Shown: one piece after another, positions 23,303 through 34,540 of the stretch
Layout of the letters: each line of letters opens with the position of its first letter
Numbering within the stretch: position 1 is the first letter of the stretch
Source of the DNA: Mytilinidion resinicola
Lineage: Eukaryota; Ascomycota; Dothideomycetes; Mytilinidiales; Mytilinidiaceae
DNA length: 64,000 nt
Assembly (NCBI RefSeq): GCF_010093595.1
Contig: NW_022985448.1
Coordinates: 623,470 to 687,469, forward strand
Direction: 5' to 3'
Notes under the pieces: model-generated
What the model was told of the DNA's origin: nothing
What the model saw: only the letters and a program-made list of their open reading frames with translations
Databases searched by the model: none
Made by a program: the position numbers and the translations under genes

Positions 23303-24465
23303 TCATCTATACCCTCCTCCGCCACCACCACCACCTCCACTCCGCCTTCTCTCATCCCTCTCATCTCGGCCCCCGCCCCTCTCCCCGCCACCCCTCCTCC
23401 TGCCCCCGCCGCTATCGTCACCTCTCCTCTCGTCTTTATTCTCCCTCCGCTTCTCCCACTTCTTCTCCGCCTTGTGCGCCCCCACAGCCCCAATCACCGC
23501 CGCCGCCAGCGTCGTAAACGTATCCCCCTTACTCGCCTCGTTGCCCACCAAACCACCCGCTAGAGCGCCAACGACCGAACTTGCGAGACCACGTGCATTC
23601 GGAGACTCCGATCGAGACCGCGACCGCGAACGGTGGGGGCGGCGGCGGGAGCGAGGCGATGTGGGGTTGGAGTTCTGATTAGGAGGGGGATAGGGATAAG
23701 TCTGAGAGGATGATCGCCGGCGGGTTTGGCGGGGACGCTGGGAGGGGGGGGAAGACTGGCCGCGGGTGGTCATGGCCATGGCGTTTGGGTTGTATGGGGG
23801 TGCGGGGGGCTTTGTAGCTCCGTCAGCATCTCTGCAACTACAAACATATTTTGGGGGGTGGTAAACGTACAGGTGCTGCTGCGTATCCGTATGGCGCGGG
23901 TGCGTATGCGCTTCGCGGCGTGTTGTAAGAGTCGTCGTCTGGATATGCGGCTGCAGCCCCCGCTGCAGCTCCAGCTCCAGCGGCGGCGCCATAGCCTCCT
24001 CCGCCTCCGCGATCGCGGGACCGATTGTGGTGGTATTCGCGGTCGCGGCGCTCGTACTCCTCGTCTCTAGAGTCCCTCTCTCTTTCTTGACGTCCTCCGC
24101 CTCCGCCTCCGCCTCGTCGCCGCGGGCCAACGTCGTACTCGGGTTCCATATCGTCTCTCTGGTCCTGATCTTGTAGTCCAGAATTCGAGGGGTCAGGTCC
24201 AGGCGGTGGTGGACCTGGATCCACGCCTGTCTTTTTGGACTTAGATTTGCGGCGCTGGTACGCGGCCCAGGCCTTGTCGTGCAGCGGGTCGTGGTATTTT
24301 TCGGCGAATTTGTTGATGCCTTCGAACCCGAGTTCCTGGAGAGTGTGTTAGGTTGACGAAGCGAGAGATGTGGAAGTTGATTGGAATTTAAGGGAAGACG
24401 GGTGAGGTGAGGTGAGGTGAGGTGTGGTGTGTATGGAAGGAACGTACGACTATTTCTTCGGCCAT
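23303..24465 (-). CDS. Glycine-rich protein with glycine-zipper and Arg/Ser segment
   Basis: Exons (minus order) 24465-24448, 24335-23871 and 23809-23303 give 329 residues. I do not recognise a named function. The start MAEEIVELGFEGINKFAEKY needs an 18-nt first exon spliced over a 112-nt intron. Then come a Pro/Gly/Arg-rich tract, an alanine-rich stretch (about 110-135), an RS-like run (SRSRSRSES, about 225) and a glycine-zipper hydrophobic segment (VVGALAGGLVGNEASKGD). The Lys/Arg/Gly-rich tail ends in GGGGGGGGGYR. The second intron ends with a non-standard AAG after a CTGAC branch site; that junction is the least certain. Fungal proteins of this layout are usually listed as hypothetical. 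Confidence 0.65.
24401..24424. repeat. (GGTGA)n microsatellite in intron 1 of the glycine-zipper gene
   Basis: Four perfect GGTGA units plus a partial unit, within the intron 24336-24447 and close to its 5' splice site. Confidence 0.85.
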
Positions 24466-25261
24466 GGTGTCGGCAGGAGCATGGATGGAGAGAAGACAAG
24501 AGCGGCGGACGATGTCAAGCCTTGCTTAAGGAAAGCTTGGTGTGCGTAGGCGAAGTAGTCGTGCTGGGCAGGCTACTTCATAGGTATGAACGTCGTGGTA
24601 GAGCTGAGAACTCATGAGATTGACGGATTCATGTCCGGTGACGACAGGCGCGGGGCGGAATAACTTGGCAATGCAAGGTTGCTCCTTGGCGCTGATTGCG
24701 TGAGATTGCTCGAGCATCTTGACAGACTGAGAGTTTGAGGATGAGTCTCGAAAGGACTGTCATGTTTCCATTACTTTGGAGGGTTTGGGAGAGATCTGGG
24801 ATGGGCGACGCGGATCCTGGACGCCAGGGACGCACAGGGACCGGCAGAATGAATAAAGCCGCACAGGCCGACGATCCGGGCATTTCGAGGTAGGGCGGAA
24901 TAGCAATATCCAATGCTGTGCAGTTTGAGAGAAGAACTTCTAAGTATGCTTATTAAGCTTTGTTATCAATCACCTAAGGAAGGCTAATGAACGCACCCGA
25001 TTGCTACACTTACGAAGCACTTCAATCGGATTCAAGGTATTGGAGTATTATTAGATTCCTCCTATCCAAGCAAGTATGTGCAGACCGAAGAGTCTGTCGC
25101 CCCCTTTTCTAAAGATTATCAACGTCCCAACGCCTTGATATATGCGTTGCCGATCGCTCGCTCCCCAATGCCCAGTTCGTGAACCCAAAACGCCCAATTA
25201 TGTCATCATTCATCAAAAGCCGCAAGGTCCTAGATACCTAGGTATATCGAGAACCAAGCTT
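24466..25261. other. Intergenic, 0.8 kb
   Basis: It lies upstream of the glycine-zipper gene and downstream of the next minus-strand gene. Nothing recognisable was found on either strand. Confidence 0.5.
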
Positions 25262-25785
25262 TCAGGCAGTCGCCTGCTGAAGGAGTAAGCTGTGTTGCTG
25301 CGGGTGCGTCCTCTCCACGTTCCCCTTCGCCATCTTCTTCATCATGAAATTGCCCTCGATTTCCACGTCTTCGCGCAGACTACCATTCGAAATACACCAG
25401 TTGCCAGCAATGGTGAGGATGCCGGTAGGAGGCTTGGCTTGAACGAGACTCTTAATGCCGTAAGGGGTGTTGGTGAGGGTGAGTTTGTAGGTGGTCTGTG
25501 AGCATGTTAGATATCGTATGGTAATGCTGGAGGTGTTCCTTACCTGTCCAATTGGCTTCTTATCGGTAACGGAGTATGTTGCTGTACTCGCTGGGTCGCC
25601 TGATTCCAGGCTGTAGGTGATCAATGATGGACACAGGGTCCTAACTACGAGCGTGATTAGAATCCAGCAATAAGGTTTCTGAGAAAGGAGGACATACTCA
25701 TGAGCTCATGGTTGTGTAGAGCCTGAAGAGTGTGCTGAACAGACACTCCCGCCGGGATAGGAGTAGAGACGCTCGTGGTAGCCAT
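25262..25785 (-). CDS. Small SRPBCC-like fungal protein (DUF7053 type)
   Basis: Exons (minus order) 25785-25698, 25644-25544 and 25495-25262 give 140 residues. The order is a HTLQALHNHELMIRTLCPSL helix region, TATYSVTDKKPIGQTTYKLT strands, and a long C-terminal helix (MMKKMAKGNVERTHPQQHSL). This matches a small fungal family of START/SRPBCC-like folds without known ligand. Both introns (53 and 48 nt) are canonical and each restores a family-like sequence across the junction. No signal peptide is seen, so it is probably cytosolic. Family naming is from memory. Confidence 0.75.
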
Positions 25786-27678
25786 ATTACTGATTAAGAT
25801 CTACTGAAGCTTGAGCGAGAGTTGGGTAAAGACTAGAACGGCTGTGTCTTCACAAAAACAGATATGGAAAATATTTCGGAGTGAGGCAAGTTCGATGATG
25901 GCCAGAAAACTGAAGATGACGACGGATATTTATCCTCCAGGATCGACTTCTTCACTAAAGCTCGCACGGTGCCCTTGCAAGACCGTGAGACCAATTCATG
26001 GCTCTATTCCTAGCACCCGGCGCCCGATGCCCGATATCGTAAGATCACCTCCTTTATTCCGAATAAAGATGACAGCGGTGCACCGCCTTTCACGCGAAGG
26101 ACGGAAGCGGCTGGATCTGCCCTGTCAAAACGACACCTACGTCAAGTATGAGTGGTCGCGCTTGGTGAGGCGCAGGGGGCGGCCTTTCACCCCGTATCGC
26201 GTCCGATCCCGTCGGCTCCCCATCTGCTGCTGATTGGCTAGGGTCCATGATTCGGGGGCGATCAGACGGCTCCACCCCTCCGCCAACAGGTCGTACCTGG
26301 GGCCGTGCGCGTCTTTGGGATTTCGAGTTCCTGCGGAAAGCTTCCTGTGAGACCTTCACTCATCATCAAGAACAGGCCGTTTGTCGAAATTCATTACATG
26401 GGCACATGGTAGTACTTGAATAGAATACTCATGTTGTCGTGGAAATCCGTTCCTCCATAAAACAATCCCGTGTTCCATAACCGCCCATCCAAAGGAATTC
26501 AAGAATTGACGCGACATGAAGAACAAGGCTTAACACTTCCGGTGGGTTGCTCATGATACTTTGCAAAGCCGTGAGCGTTGCCTATACCTCAGGATCCGGC
26601 GTAAGAGTCACTCCTCCTGTCGTCGCTGGAGCCAACTGCACCGAAGCCTGCGAAGCCCGCCTTTTGATGCTCTTCGTTGCGGTTGTGTTACCTCCTACCC
26701 TTACTGACGAAACGCCTTTGAAAAGATCGGTGCTGCAAAGCCAACGCCATCTATGATGAATCCGCGCTGGATGGAAAGGATGCATTGGATGTGCAAAATG
26801 TGCTTGTCGTCACCGAGGTTCTGACAGACTGGTCACTACTGAAGAGGACGATTGTACCTGTCATCCTTTCGTCCAAGACGGGGATTACAGTCTGATATTC
26901 ATAGAAGGGTGGATAATACAGGAGTCTTGCCTCGTACTAATCACCTTGGCATCAGAGCGGCTTTAACAATGCCACCACAGGACAGGGCTGAAACGTGGAT
27001 AGAGAAGAGCGAGGCTATCTCTTCCCGTGAGGCTGAATTTGGCTAGCCAAGAAGACTCTCCTGCACGAAGGTTGGCCGGCCAAATTCTGAAAATAGAGCA
27101 TTACCTGCCTGAGACAAAACGTGTATAGAGCTTTATTGAGATTTGTAGTGACATAGTATACGGCTTTCGTGCTGCAATCATAAAGTGACTGTTGCGCAGA
27201 TGCTTCGATTCCATTTGAGACAGTGAACGCCGCGACGGCCCCTGAAGCCCGACAGGTGACTACAAATGCAAGTAGCAGTGACAGGAACACGAGGTATATG
27301 TTACCGGCGCATATGAGGTGAAAAGAAGAAACGGGCTGGGACGTTGTGGAACAGGGCTACTATATCGAACACGGGCAACGCGGCCAGTGTATGTCAATCG
27401 GGTAACTGAACCACGAGGCTCAGCCCCATATTTGGGCAATCCAAGGTACCTCTGTAGGTGGCAGACGGCAGTGGTGAGGTAGTGAGAAGAAGACGGAGTA
27501 TAGCAGGTCTGTTTTTCTTTTCTCCATACAAAGGTACATCACGCTAACCACCTTAAGCGAGGGGCGCACGTGGGAAAAGTCACGCCGCCCAGCCGCTAAT
27601 ATTTCACTCGTCCACCGCCCGGCAGTATATCCCGAGGTCAGGCGCAGAGCTTCGTCCAGCCAAACACGACATCACAAC
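25786..27678. other. Intergenic, 1.9 kb
   Basis: Several short open frames lack an ATG or any recognisable domain. A 91-codon reverse frame at 27015-27290 looks like a signal peptide but begins only at GTG and was not accepted. The region 27540-27640 is the GC-rich promoter zone of the next gene, with a CACGTG core. Confidence 0.5.
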
Positions 27679-29517
27679 ATGACCTCCATTGACGATCTCT
27701 TCAAGAAACCAAACCTACCCTCCAAGCGCAAGCTCGAAGAGCTCCCAGATCCCTCGAAATCCTACAAGTCCGCCAAACTGTCCACCAATGGCCACGTAAA
27801 GCAGTACGCGACACCCTTCGCAGAGGATGAGATAGATGAGGAGGAGGAGGCGGGGCCGCAACTGCCTTCCGATATCCAGCCAGAGGATGGGCCTGATGAG
27901 GATGACGAAGGTCGATTCTTTGGCACCGGCATAGACGACAACGCCAAACAGGCCCTCGACTACCTAGACACACGAGAGACTGAGGACCGATTCGTGGATG
28001 AAAAGATAGACAGCTCCTGGCTCCGCAAGCTAGCCTTGAACTTCGAAAAGCGGATATCTAAGAATGCCGAGCTTCGCGCGAAGTTTGAAGACGAGCCTCA
28101 GAAGTTCATAAACTCTGAAGCCGACTTAGATACGGACATCAAAACCCTATCCATTCTTTCCGAACATCCAGAGCTATACGAAGAGTTTGCAAAACTGGGC
28201 TGTGTCAACTCGCTAGTGTCGTTGCTGGCCCACGAAAATACAGACATTGCGATTGATGCAATCGAGATCATTTCCGAGCTCACAGACGACGACGTAGAGG
28301 CCACGCCAGAGCAATGGGATGCGCTTTTCGCGGCGATGTTTGATGCTGATCTCCTTGGACTACTTGTCTCGAACTTCTCACGCTTCTACGAGGATAATGA
28401 GGCTGACCGCAGCGGCGTGTACCACTCTCTCAGTGTCATAGAGAATCTTGCTTCCCAACCCGCCAACTCGGACCGCATAGGCAGCGACACTGCACTTTCC
28501 AAATGGCTGCTCGACCGCATACAGAAGAGAGAGTCACCCGTATCCCAGAATAAGCAATACGCGGCAGAAATACTCGCCATCCTTTCCCAGTCCTCCTCAC
28601 TCAACCGTAAACGTTTGAGCAGCCTCGACGCCGTCGATATATTCCTTCAACTCCTCGCCGCATACCGAAAGCGCGACCCACATAAAGACGGGGAGGAAGA
28701 AGAATACGTCGAGAACCTCTTCGATTGCCTGACTTGCATAGTGGATGAGCCCGAAGGAAAGACGAAGTTTGTGGAAGCCGAAGGTGTAGAGCTGTGCCTA
28801 ATAATGCTACGAGAGGGAAAGATGAGCAAGCCGCGAGCGTTGCGGGTGCTAGACCATGCGGTAGGCTACGCTGAGGCTAAGGAGTCTGATCCTAGTTACA
28901 AGAAGGGCAAATCCAAAAAAGAAGAAGAGACTGTGAACCCGAACCGTGGTGCTTTGGTCTGCGAGAAAGTGGTTGAAGCTGCTGGCCTGAAGACACTTTT
29001 CCGCATGTTCATGAAGAAGCAAGACGCATCGACTACGGAGCATCTCTTAGGTATATTCGCCGCTATGCTTCGATCATTATCCGCAGCATCAGCAGCCCGG
29101 ATACGTACACTTGCCAAGTTCATGGAGAAAGACTATGAGAAGATCATAAAATTAGTCACTTTGAGAAGGGATTTTGCTGCACGTGTCGCTACAGTGGATG
29201 CACGGATCAAGGAGGAAAAGAGCAATCTGAGCAAAGATGAAGTTGACTCTATGGCGGATAATTGGTTCTCTCAACGTCTGGACGGAGGTTTGTTCAGTCT
29301 ACAAATGGTAGATGTGATCCTCGCATGGTTGATTGCGGAAGATGATGGCGCGAAAGCAGCGATCGTCAAGGCGCTAGCTGAACGAGATGAGAGTCTGGGC
29401 GACATAAGGAAGATTCTGCAAGAGCAGCTGACTGAAATTGACGCCGTTACTGGGGATGGGTCGGAGCAGGCAAACCTACGGGAGATGCTAGAGACACTAG
29501 TTGGATTTTTGGTATAA
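27679..29517 (+). CDS. Beta-catenin-like protein 1 (CTNNBL1), spliceosome-associated
   Basis: A single exon encodes 612 residues, close to the family length. CTNNBL1 is an armadillo-type helical-repeat protein that binds Prp19/CDC5L-complex proteins in the nucleus. The sequence shows an N-terminal basic patch (PSKRKLEEL) and an acidic stretch. Family blocks follow: LDYLDTRETEDRFVDEKID, WLRKLALNFEKRI, LFDCLTCIVDEPEGKTKFVEAEGVELC and DNWFSQRLDGGLFSLQMVDV. No intron is required. Identification is by overall similarity through the whole length. Confidence 0.93.
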   Translation: MTSIDDLFKKPNLPSKRKLEELPDPSKSYKSAKLSTNGHVKQYATPFAEDEIDEEEEAGPQLPSDIQPEDGPDEDDEGRFFGTGIDDNAKQALDYLDTRETEDRFVDEKIDSSWLRKLALNFEKRISKNAELRAKFEDEPQKFINSEADLDTDIKTLSILSEHPELYEEFAKLGCVNSLVSLLAHENTDIAIDAIEIISELTDDDVEATPEQWDALFAAMFDADLLGLLVSNFSRFYEDNEADRSGVYHSLSVIENLASQPANSDRIGSDTALSKWLLDRIQKRESPVSQNKQYAAEILAILSQSSSLNRKRLSSLDAVDIFLQLLAAYRKRDPHKDGEEEEYVENLFDCLTCIVDEPEGKTKFVEAEGVELCLIMLREGKMSKPRALRVLDHAVGYAEAKESDPSYKKGKSKKEEETVNPNRGALVCEKVVEAAGLKTLFRMFMKKQDASTTEHLLGIFAAMLRSLSAASAARIRTLAKFMEKDYEKIIKLVTLRRDFAARVATVDARIKEEKSNLSKDEVDSMADNWFSQRLDGGLFSLQMVDVILAWLIAEDDGAKAAIVKALAERDESLGDIRKILQEQLTEIDAVTGDGSEQANLREMLETLVGFLV

Positions 29518-30437
29518 ACGTCTCATATTCAGGACCGCCCACGGTCATGATCATATAATCACATTGCGTTAAACCTGCTGAAATCATACTGAAGAAAGTC
29601 AGAGAGTGGTGAGTGATTGTACGAATATTGATAAGCTTTTAGCAGTGTACCGTGGATGAAGCAGAATCGGCCTTGGAACCGGCACGTACTTCGTCACCTG
29701 CCTTGAAGGACGCACCATCAAAACTCGACGTCCTCAAATCATCGTTCTCACAATTTCAACGGTCTCGACTATATCAAACATTATCAAAATGTCGTTAACG
29801 ACTACTTCCTCCAGTATGCTAGCTTCCGCGTGTCATGCTGGAGCGACCTTATCACCAAGCCTCCTCAAGATGGCCGTCATAGCCGCCTCTCGCCATGTAC
29901 TCGGTCTCTCCAGTCAGGCTCGAGCGCCTGTCAGGCGCCCTCTAATGAATCACCATCATTTCAATGCTGCTAGAGGTATGGTCGCCTCTTGAGACTCTGA
30001 TAAAGTAATAGGACACAGCTCTATGGACACGTCGTTGCCGCCATACGGGCTGCTTCAACACATTTACAACATCCCGCGAGAACGGTGAGCTCTTCAAGGC
30101 AACCTCTAGCCTAGCTTTTCGATGTTCTTGATTGAACGAACACCCAGCTGAGCCACGCCTGTGGTCATTGTAGTCGTCTTGTACAAAAGTTGAAGAAGTA
30201 TCGAAGCACCACACCTGGTAGCAACCCAAGTCTCCACAGACCAACATCCTAGCACTGTTCAATGATCTCCTTTTCACCAAGAGCTACTTGCTAAGTTGCA
30301 GCAGGCACAGCTAGCGCAGCCTGGACATCTCGCCCATCGGTCCCTAGACTCAGAGCTCCAGCTACCGCCTGGGGCAGCTCCCAGATCCTCCAAATAGCTC
30401 GTTGTTCGACCTCAAAGTGGCATAGAGATATTAAAGC
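29518..30437. other. Intergenic, 0.9 kb, with one doubtful short frame
   Basis: A 67-codon frame at 29789-29992 begins at a good ATG context and has an Arg-rich, mitochondrial-like N-terminus. Splicing a 36-nt intron (29976-30011) would extend it to RGHSSMDTSLPPYGLLQHIY and a stop near 30080. The intron is too short to trust, so I leave it as a possible small gene. Confidence 0.3.
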
Positions 30438-31037
30438 ATGCCCTCCTCTCTCCTTCTCATTGCTGACTTGCTAGACATCGTCGGATATCTCTGGGGCACC
30501 ACCACCGCCGCCCAACCCCAAGAGCAATCCGTCCGCCACGCCATCCGCCACAGTGCGTCCCATCCCTCCCCTTTCCCCATTCCCTCAACCCCAACTTAGC
30601 ACGCACAAATCTAACAATCAAACAGACGTCGCACAAGACATCAAACACTTGCAGGAAGATGACAAGCGGCTGGAAACCGACAACGCTCAGCTCAAAGATG
30701 CTAAGTGCCTCCTCTCTCGCAATAACACCCTCCTTTGGCTCAATAAGGACCTCCGCAAGAAAACCTGTCTCTCCGCCAGAGAAACACAGAGATGCAGAAG
30801 CAGGTCGACCGGCTCCAGTTACGTTGTCTCGTGAAGGCGCACACACCGCCGAGTGTGGCTAGCGTCATAGTTGAGAGGGTTGCTGCTTTCCACGAGGGAA
30901 AGCCGTGGGTGTGGAAGTGGGCGCGGAAGGGGGTAGTGTTTACCGGGTGCATGGCCGGGGCGTTGGGGCTCGTGTATCTGGGCTTGCGGAGTGGTGAAGC
31001 TGCTATGGTTGCCTTGGGCATGGGGGGGCTTTTGTGA
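30438..31037 (+). pseudogene. Short coiled-coil/membrane protein gene with a frameshift
   Basis: Exon 1 is 30438-30552 and exon 2 starts at 30626 after a 73-nt intron. They read MPSSLLLIADLLDIVGYLWG, then QDIKHLQEDDKRLETDNAQL. The frame shifts near 30750-30760. In the starting frame the coil decays into CRSRSTGSSYVVS and a stop. In the next frame ENLSLRQRNTEMQKQVDRLQ continues the heptads and runs on to a hydrophobic segment (GVVFTGCMAGALGLVYLGL) and a TGA at 31035. One missing base in the A-rich run explains this. It is either a real disabling mutation, a sequencing error, or an intron I cannot see. I do not recognise the family. Confidence 0.6.
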
Positions 31038-31548
31038 GTGTGCTTTGGTTTTTTGGTTTTTCTTGTTCTCTAGACGGAGGACGGGCTTCGTGGGGTAGTG
31101 AGAGGAGGGACTCGTTTCTACACTCAATCATACCAGTCACGTAGATGTATGTACACTTAATGAATTTCCATGCTCATGGTACCTATTCATTTCATTTTCG
31201 CTTGTTGTTCACAGAGAAGCGATCTGCTAGGTAACCCCCGATAGGCCTTTAAAACTCCGAATACGATGTAAAGACTAACGTAGTGGAGACCAGACTGCCT
31301 TTCGACGAAGCTAATACCTGATAGCTGAAACACTCCTCACAGGAGTGTTGATCGAGCAAGAGTGGAGTCGGAGCAGTGATATATCCGTGAGCCCGAGATG
31401 ACCTAGTACTCTAGCTCTTCTATGCTGAAATGTAAATCAGTTCCAACTAAATCTTCAATCTAGTAGATCAAGGCCAACGATATCCCAGAGAAATGAGTAC
31501 GCCATTAGATCGAATCACTTCCGCCCATAGGGACCCAGCATCCTTATA
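31038..31548. other. Intergenic, 0.5 kb, convergent 3' ends
   Basis: It contains a small perfect hairpin at 31329-31349 (9-bp arms, 3-nt loop). Nothing else recognised. Confidence 0.5.
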
Positions 31549-32796
31549 TCATCCCCAACTCTTCAGCACCAACGCATTACCTTGGAGCGTCCCAAACTGT
31601 CCCAACCGCTCCAGCTCGCCCTCTTTCTGGAAAGCTTCCTTGATCACTCCAGCCTCACTTTTATCCATGGGACTCCACGTCTTTGCCTTCCCGACCACCT
31701 TCTGGCCCTGTGTCTCCCCATGAGCTCGCCATAGCGCGTCGAAAGGGCTTTTGCCCACGCCCAAGTTCCGCCACACCTCGACCATGATCTCAATCGTCCG
31801 CAGGTCTGAGTACAGAGGGCCCAAGTAGCGACACGTGACCTGGTAGTCCGTCGAGCACTGCCCGCAGTAGTTGACTTCGGACTGGAAGAAATCTTGCGGC
31901 GGCATCATTGAGAGAAAGCGTTGGATGACCCCGACTAAGTCTTTATGCCCGTGCTCTTTACTTCGGTGGCCCACGACAACCTGCGGCATTGCTTTCGTGA
32001 TCTCGCTCGCTATGTCCCGTTGAGGCCGCAGCCTGAGGGGTATCGTAACAGTGCATGCGGCGTGGAGTAAGAACTGGTTGGCTACAATCCGAGCCTTAGT
32101 GATGGTCTCCATCTGGCAGTTGGCTCGTAGTATCTTCACCATTTGCTTTGATGAGTACGTGAAGTCGTCAAGGGGAATCCCGTATTCCGGCCCGCAGAAG
32201 TGCCGGTTCATAGCCAGCCGCACATGATGGTAGGCGAGCGTGAAGCCGGGTCCACAGCGCAGGAAGCTGTTGAACTGGGCGCACTCCCGCGGCGTCTCGC
32301 GATCGAAGTCTAGGGGCCCGCCGGCTCGATCGTGGCGGTGGAATTTGTCGCACCAGGCGCAGAACCAGTGGCTTGGGAAGGCTCTTTCGAGGATTCTGTT
32401 GTTCGCCCGGCGGTCGAACTTGGTGCCGTACGCATGCCTGAGGAGGGTGTGGAGCTCCTGGGTACCGACGGCGTAGCACGTGAAGCGAGAGCTTAGGCAG
32501 AAGGAGGCTTTTTCGAGTTTGCTTAGGTAGGACGCGATCTCTTGGATGATCTCTACGGGTAGTTTGTGGAGGGCTGGTTCCTGGAGGGGAATCGGTGCGG
32601 GATCGTCCATGTATACAGCGGAGTCATGTTTTACGTGTTTCACGCTCTGCTTTTCCGGCCCTTCTAGAGTTGTTTGCCCCGGGGTTTCGGCAGGTTCTTG
32701 AGTATGCTTCTCTCGTAGTGATCGAGGGCCCTTCTGAGAGAACAGTTGTGAGATGCGACGAAAGTTGGTATCGAGAGATTTATTGACTAGAACCAT
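31549..32796 (-). CDS. F-box-like protein
   Basis: A single exon of 415 residues. The ATG at 32794-32796 is the first in frame; the open frame continues upstream without another ATG. After a charged N-terminus, residues about 72-110 read LHKLPVEIIQEIASYLSKLEKASFCLSSR, an F-box-like pattern (LP.EI...I..YL). The remainder is a fungal-type region with clustered Cys/His (HWFCAWCDKFHRHD, about 145, and NYCGQCSTDY, about 305) that could bind zinc. F-box proteins usually recruit substrates to SCF ubiquitin ligases. Substrate and ligase binding are not shown by sequence. Confidence 0.75.
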   Translation of the reverse strand: MVLVNKSLDTNFRRISQLFSQKGPRSLREKHTQEPAETPGQTTLEGPEKQSVKHVKHDSAVYMDDPAPIPLQEPALHKLPVEIIQEIASYLSKLEKASFCLSSRFTCYAVGTQELHTLLRHAYGTKFDRRANNRILERAFPSHWFCAWCDKFHRHDRAGGPLDFDRETPRECAQFNSFLRCGPGFTLAYHHVRLAMNRHFCGPEYGIPLDDFTYSSKQMVKILRANCQMETITKARIVANQFLLHAACTVTIPLRLRPQRDIASEITKAMPQVVVGHRSKEHGHKDLVGVIQRFLSMMPPQDFFQSEVNYCGQCSTDYQVTCRYLGPLYSDLRTIEIMVEVWRNLGVGKSPFDALWRAHGETQGQKVVGKAKTWSPMDKSEAGVIKEAFQKEGELERLGQFGTLQGNALVLKSWG

Positions 32797-33273
32797 AGTG
32801 ATGTCAGACTTTAGCAGTGAGGCCTGTGACAAAGCGCCAACAGGTTACTCGGTTGCTTTCTTTTGGGTTAAGATGGCACGGTTGGCTGGAAGATTAGTGA
32901 AAAGGCTGGAGGTGCTTGAGGGTTTTACATCCTTTTATGTTGTATGTTGTATGCCTTGATCTATGACCTACGCGCCGTTAGTTGGCAGCTGATTGAGAGG
33001 TCAGGCAGTGCAGAAGGCTGCCCGCGTGCCTGAGGTAAATTAGGCTGCTCTCATTTAGTGGAGCGAGTAGATCGTAGTCAACGTGCGCAGCATTTCACCG
33101 GTCTCACTAAACCGCCCACTCCCCTCGTACTCAACATCCCAAACCTTGGAACTGCCCGGAGAAACCCCACGGCCTCAGCCACCGCCATCCACCACGAACC
33201 CAGCTCTCCTCCGACTCTGCTCTTGCCACTTCTCTAGCTACCGCTCCAGTTCTACCTCACCACTACCGATACC
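32797..33273. other. Divergent promoter region between the F-box gene and dim1
   Basis: 477 bp between two start codons on opposite strands. A TGTTGTATGTTGTATGCCTT short direct repeat lies at about 32939-32958. No other motif recognised. Confidence 0.5.
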
Positions 33274-33777
33274 ATGGGCTCCGTCGTCCTCCCCCATCTG
33301 CCCACTGGCTGGCACGTCGACCAAGCCATCATGTCTGAAGAAGAGCGCCTGGTCATCATTCGCTTTGGCCGCGACTGGGACAAAGATTGCATGGCACAAG
33401 ACGAGATTCTGTTCCGGATTGCCGACCGCGTCAAGAACTTCGCCGTCATCTACCTCTGCGATCTGGACCAGGTCCCTGACTTCAAGCAAATGTACGTATC
33501 CTCCCCGGCCTTGCGCCTCTACCGCAGAAGGAAGCGAAGCTAACTGCGATGCTCTTTGAATAGGTACGAACTATACGACCCCATGACCATCATGTTCTTC
33601 TTCCGCAACAAGCACATGATGTGCGATTTCGGCACCGGCAACAACAATAAGCTCAACTGGGTTCTCGAAGACAAGCAGGAACTAATCGACATCATCGAGA
33701 CCATCTACCGCGGCGCGAAGAAGGGTCGTGGTCTGGTTGTGTCGCCGAAGGACTACTCTACCCGCTACCGGTACTAG
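33274..33777 (+). CDS. dim1: Dim1 / U5 snRNP 15-kDa thioredoxin-fold protein
   Basis: Exons 33274-33491 and 33564-33777 give 143 residues, the normal length. Dim1 is an essential subunit of the U5 snRNP and tri-snRNP needed for pre-mRNA splicing and mitosis. The thioredoxin fold is clear: VLPHLPTGWHVDQAI, VIIRFGRDWDKDCMAQDEIL, FAVIYLCDLDQVPDF, then MTIMFFFRNKHMMCDFGTGN and KQELIDIIETIYRGAKKGRG. The catalytic thioredoxin CxxC is replaced by DWDKDC, as in all Dim1 proteins. The intron splits a Met codon (AT|G) and restores FKQMYELYDP. Confidence 0.97.
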
Positions 33778-34540
33778 ACCTTCGTGCGTCTTCCCTCGCG
33801 GTCAACACAGCATTATTATTACGGTGATATGGAACATCTAAAAAAGCAGAGCTAGCTCGGGAACGAGGGAGAGGCCATTAGAGAATAGATTGAGGGTCGA
33901 TTTCAAGATGATGTCAGACTTCACAGAGGACAAGGCGTTTTGGTTTGTCTCACTTTATCTCAGAATATGACTACGATCAATATGCTAATGTGGATTCCCA
34001 TTCAAGAACTTCGTCTCGCTGATGTACTCTGTAAGTGCTACTAAGTGCTACCTACTAACTGCGTTGTAGCGCATCCCCACCCTACCTTGTGAGACCGACC
34101 CTGACATAGCCGTGATTGTCCTAGAACTTCCGCCAAAATGCCCAACCTCAACGTGGCGATGACTAACTCCTCCTGTCAGTGTGCACCCCTCTACCACTGT
34201 CTAGGGTGGCCCCGCGATATTTCCAGTTGCCCAAGACGCTGAACTACGTCCATTCTAGAATCCCAAAATGGTATAAGGCACCATATGAAGTGGCAAGATA
34301 TTGTACGGATTCTTATGACGAAGCACCGTGCATAGCGCTGAGGTGCATAAACGGGAGCCAGTCCATCTAGACCACAGGTTAGTGTACTACAGAATGCGGC
34401 CCGACTCAGCGTCACCTACCTTTGGTATTCTTCTTAGGCCTGCCTAATTATCCCAAATCTCTTCTATCATACCAACTATGGTAGAACCTCCTTTCCAAAA
34501 ACCAGGTTATCATACCCAATCATCACTCTTTGATTTTGTA
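33778..34540. other. Intergenic, 0.76 kb, convergent 3' ends
   Basis: No gene recognised; stops in all frames. Confidence 0.5.

Noticed and set aside
27015..27290. 91-codon reverse frame resembling a secreted small protein
   Set aside because: It begins at GTG with no upstream ATG in frame, and eukaryotic genes need ATG as a rule.
29789..30080. Possible small mitochondrial-like gene with a 36-nt intron
   Set aside because: The intron is implausibly short and the spliced product is unrecognised. It is noted in the intergenic entry only.
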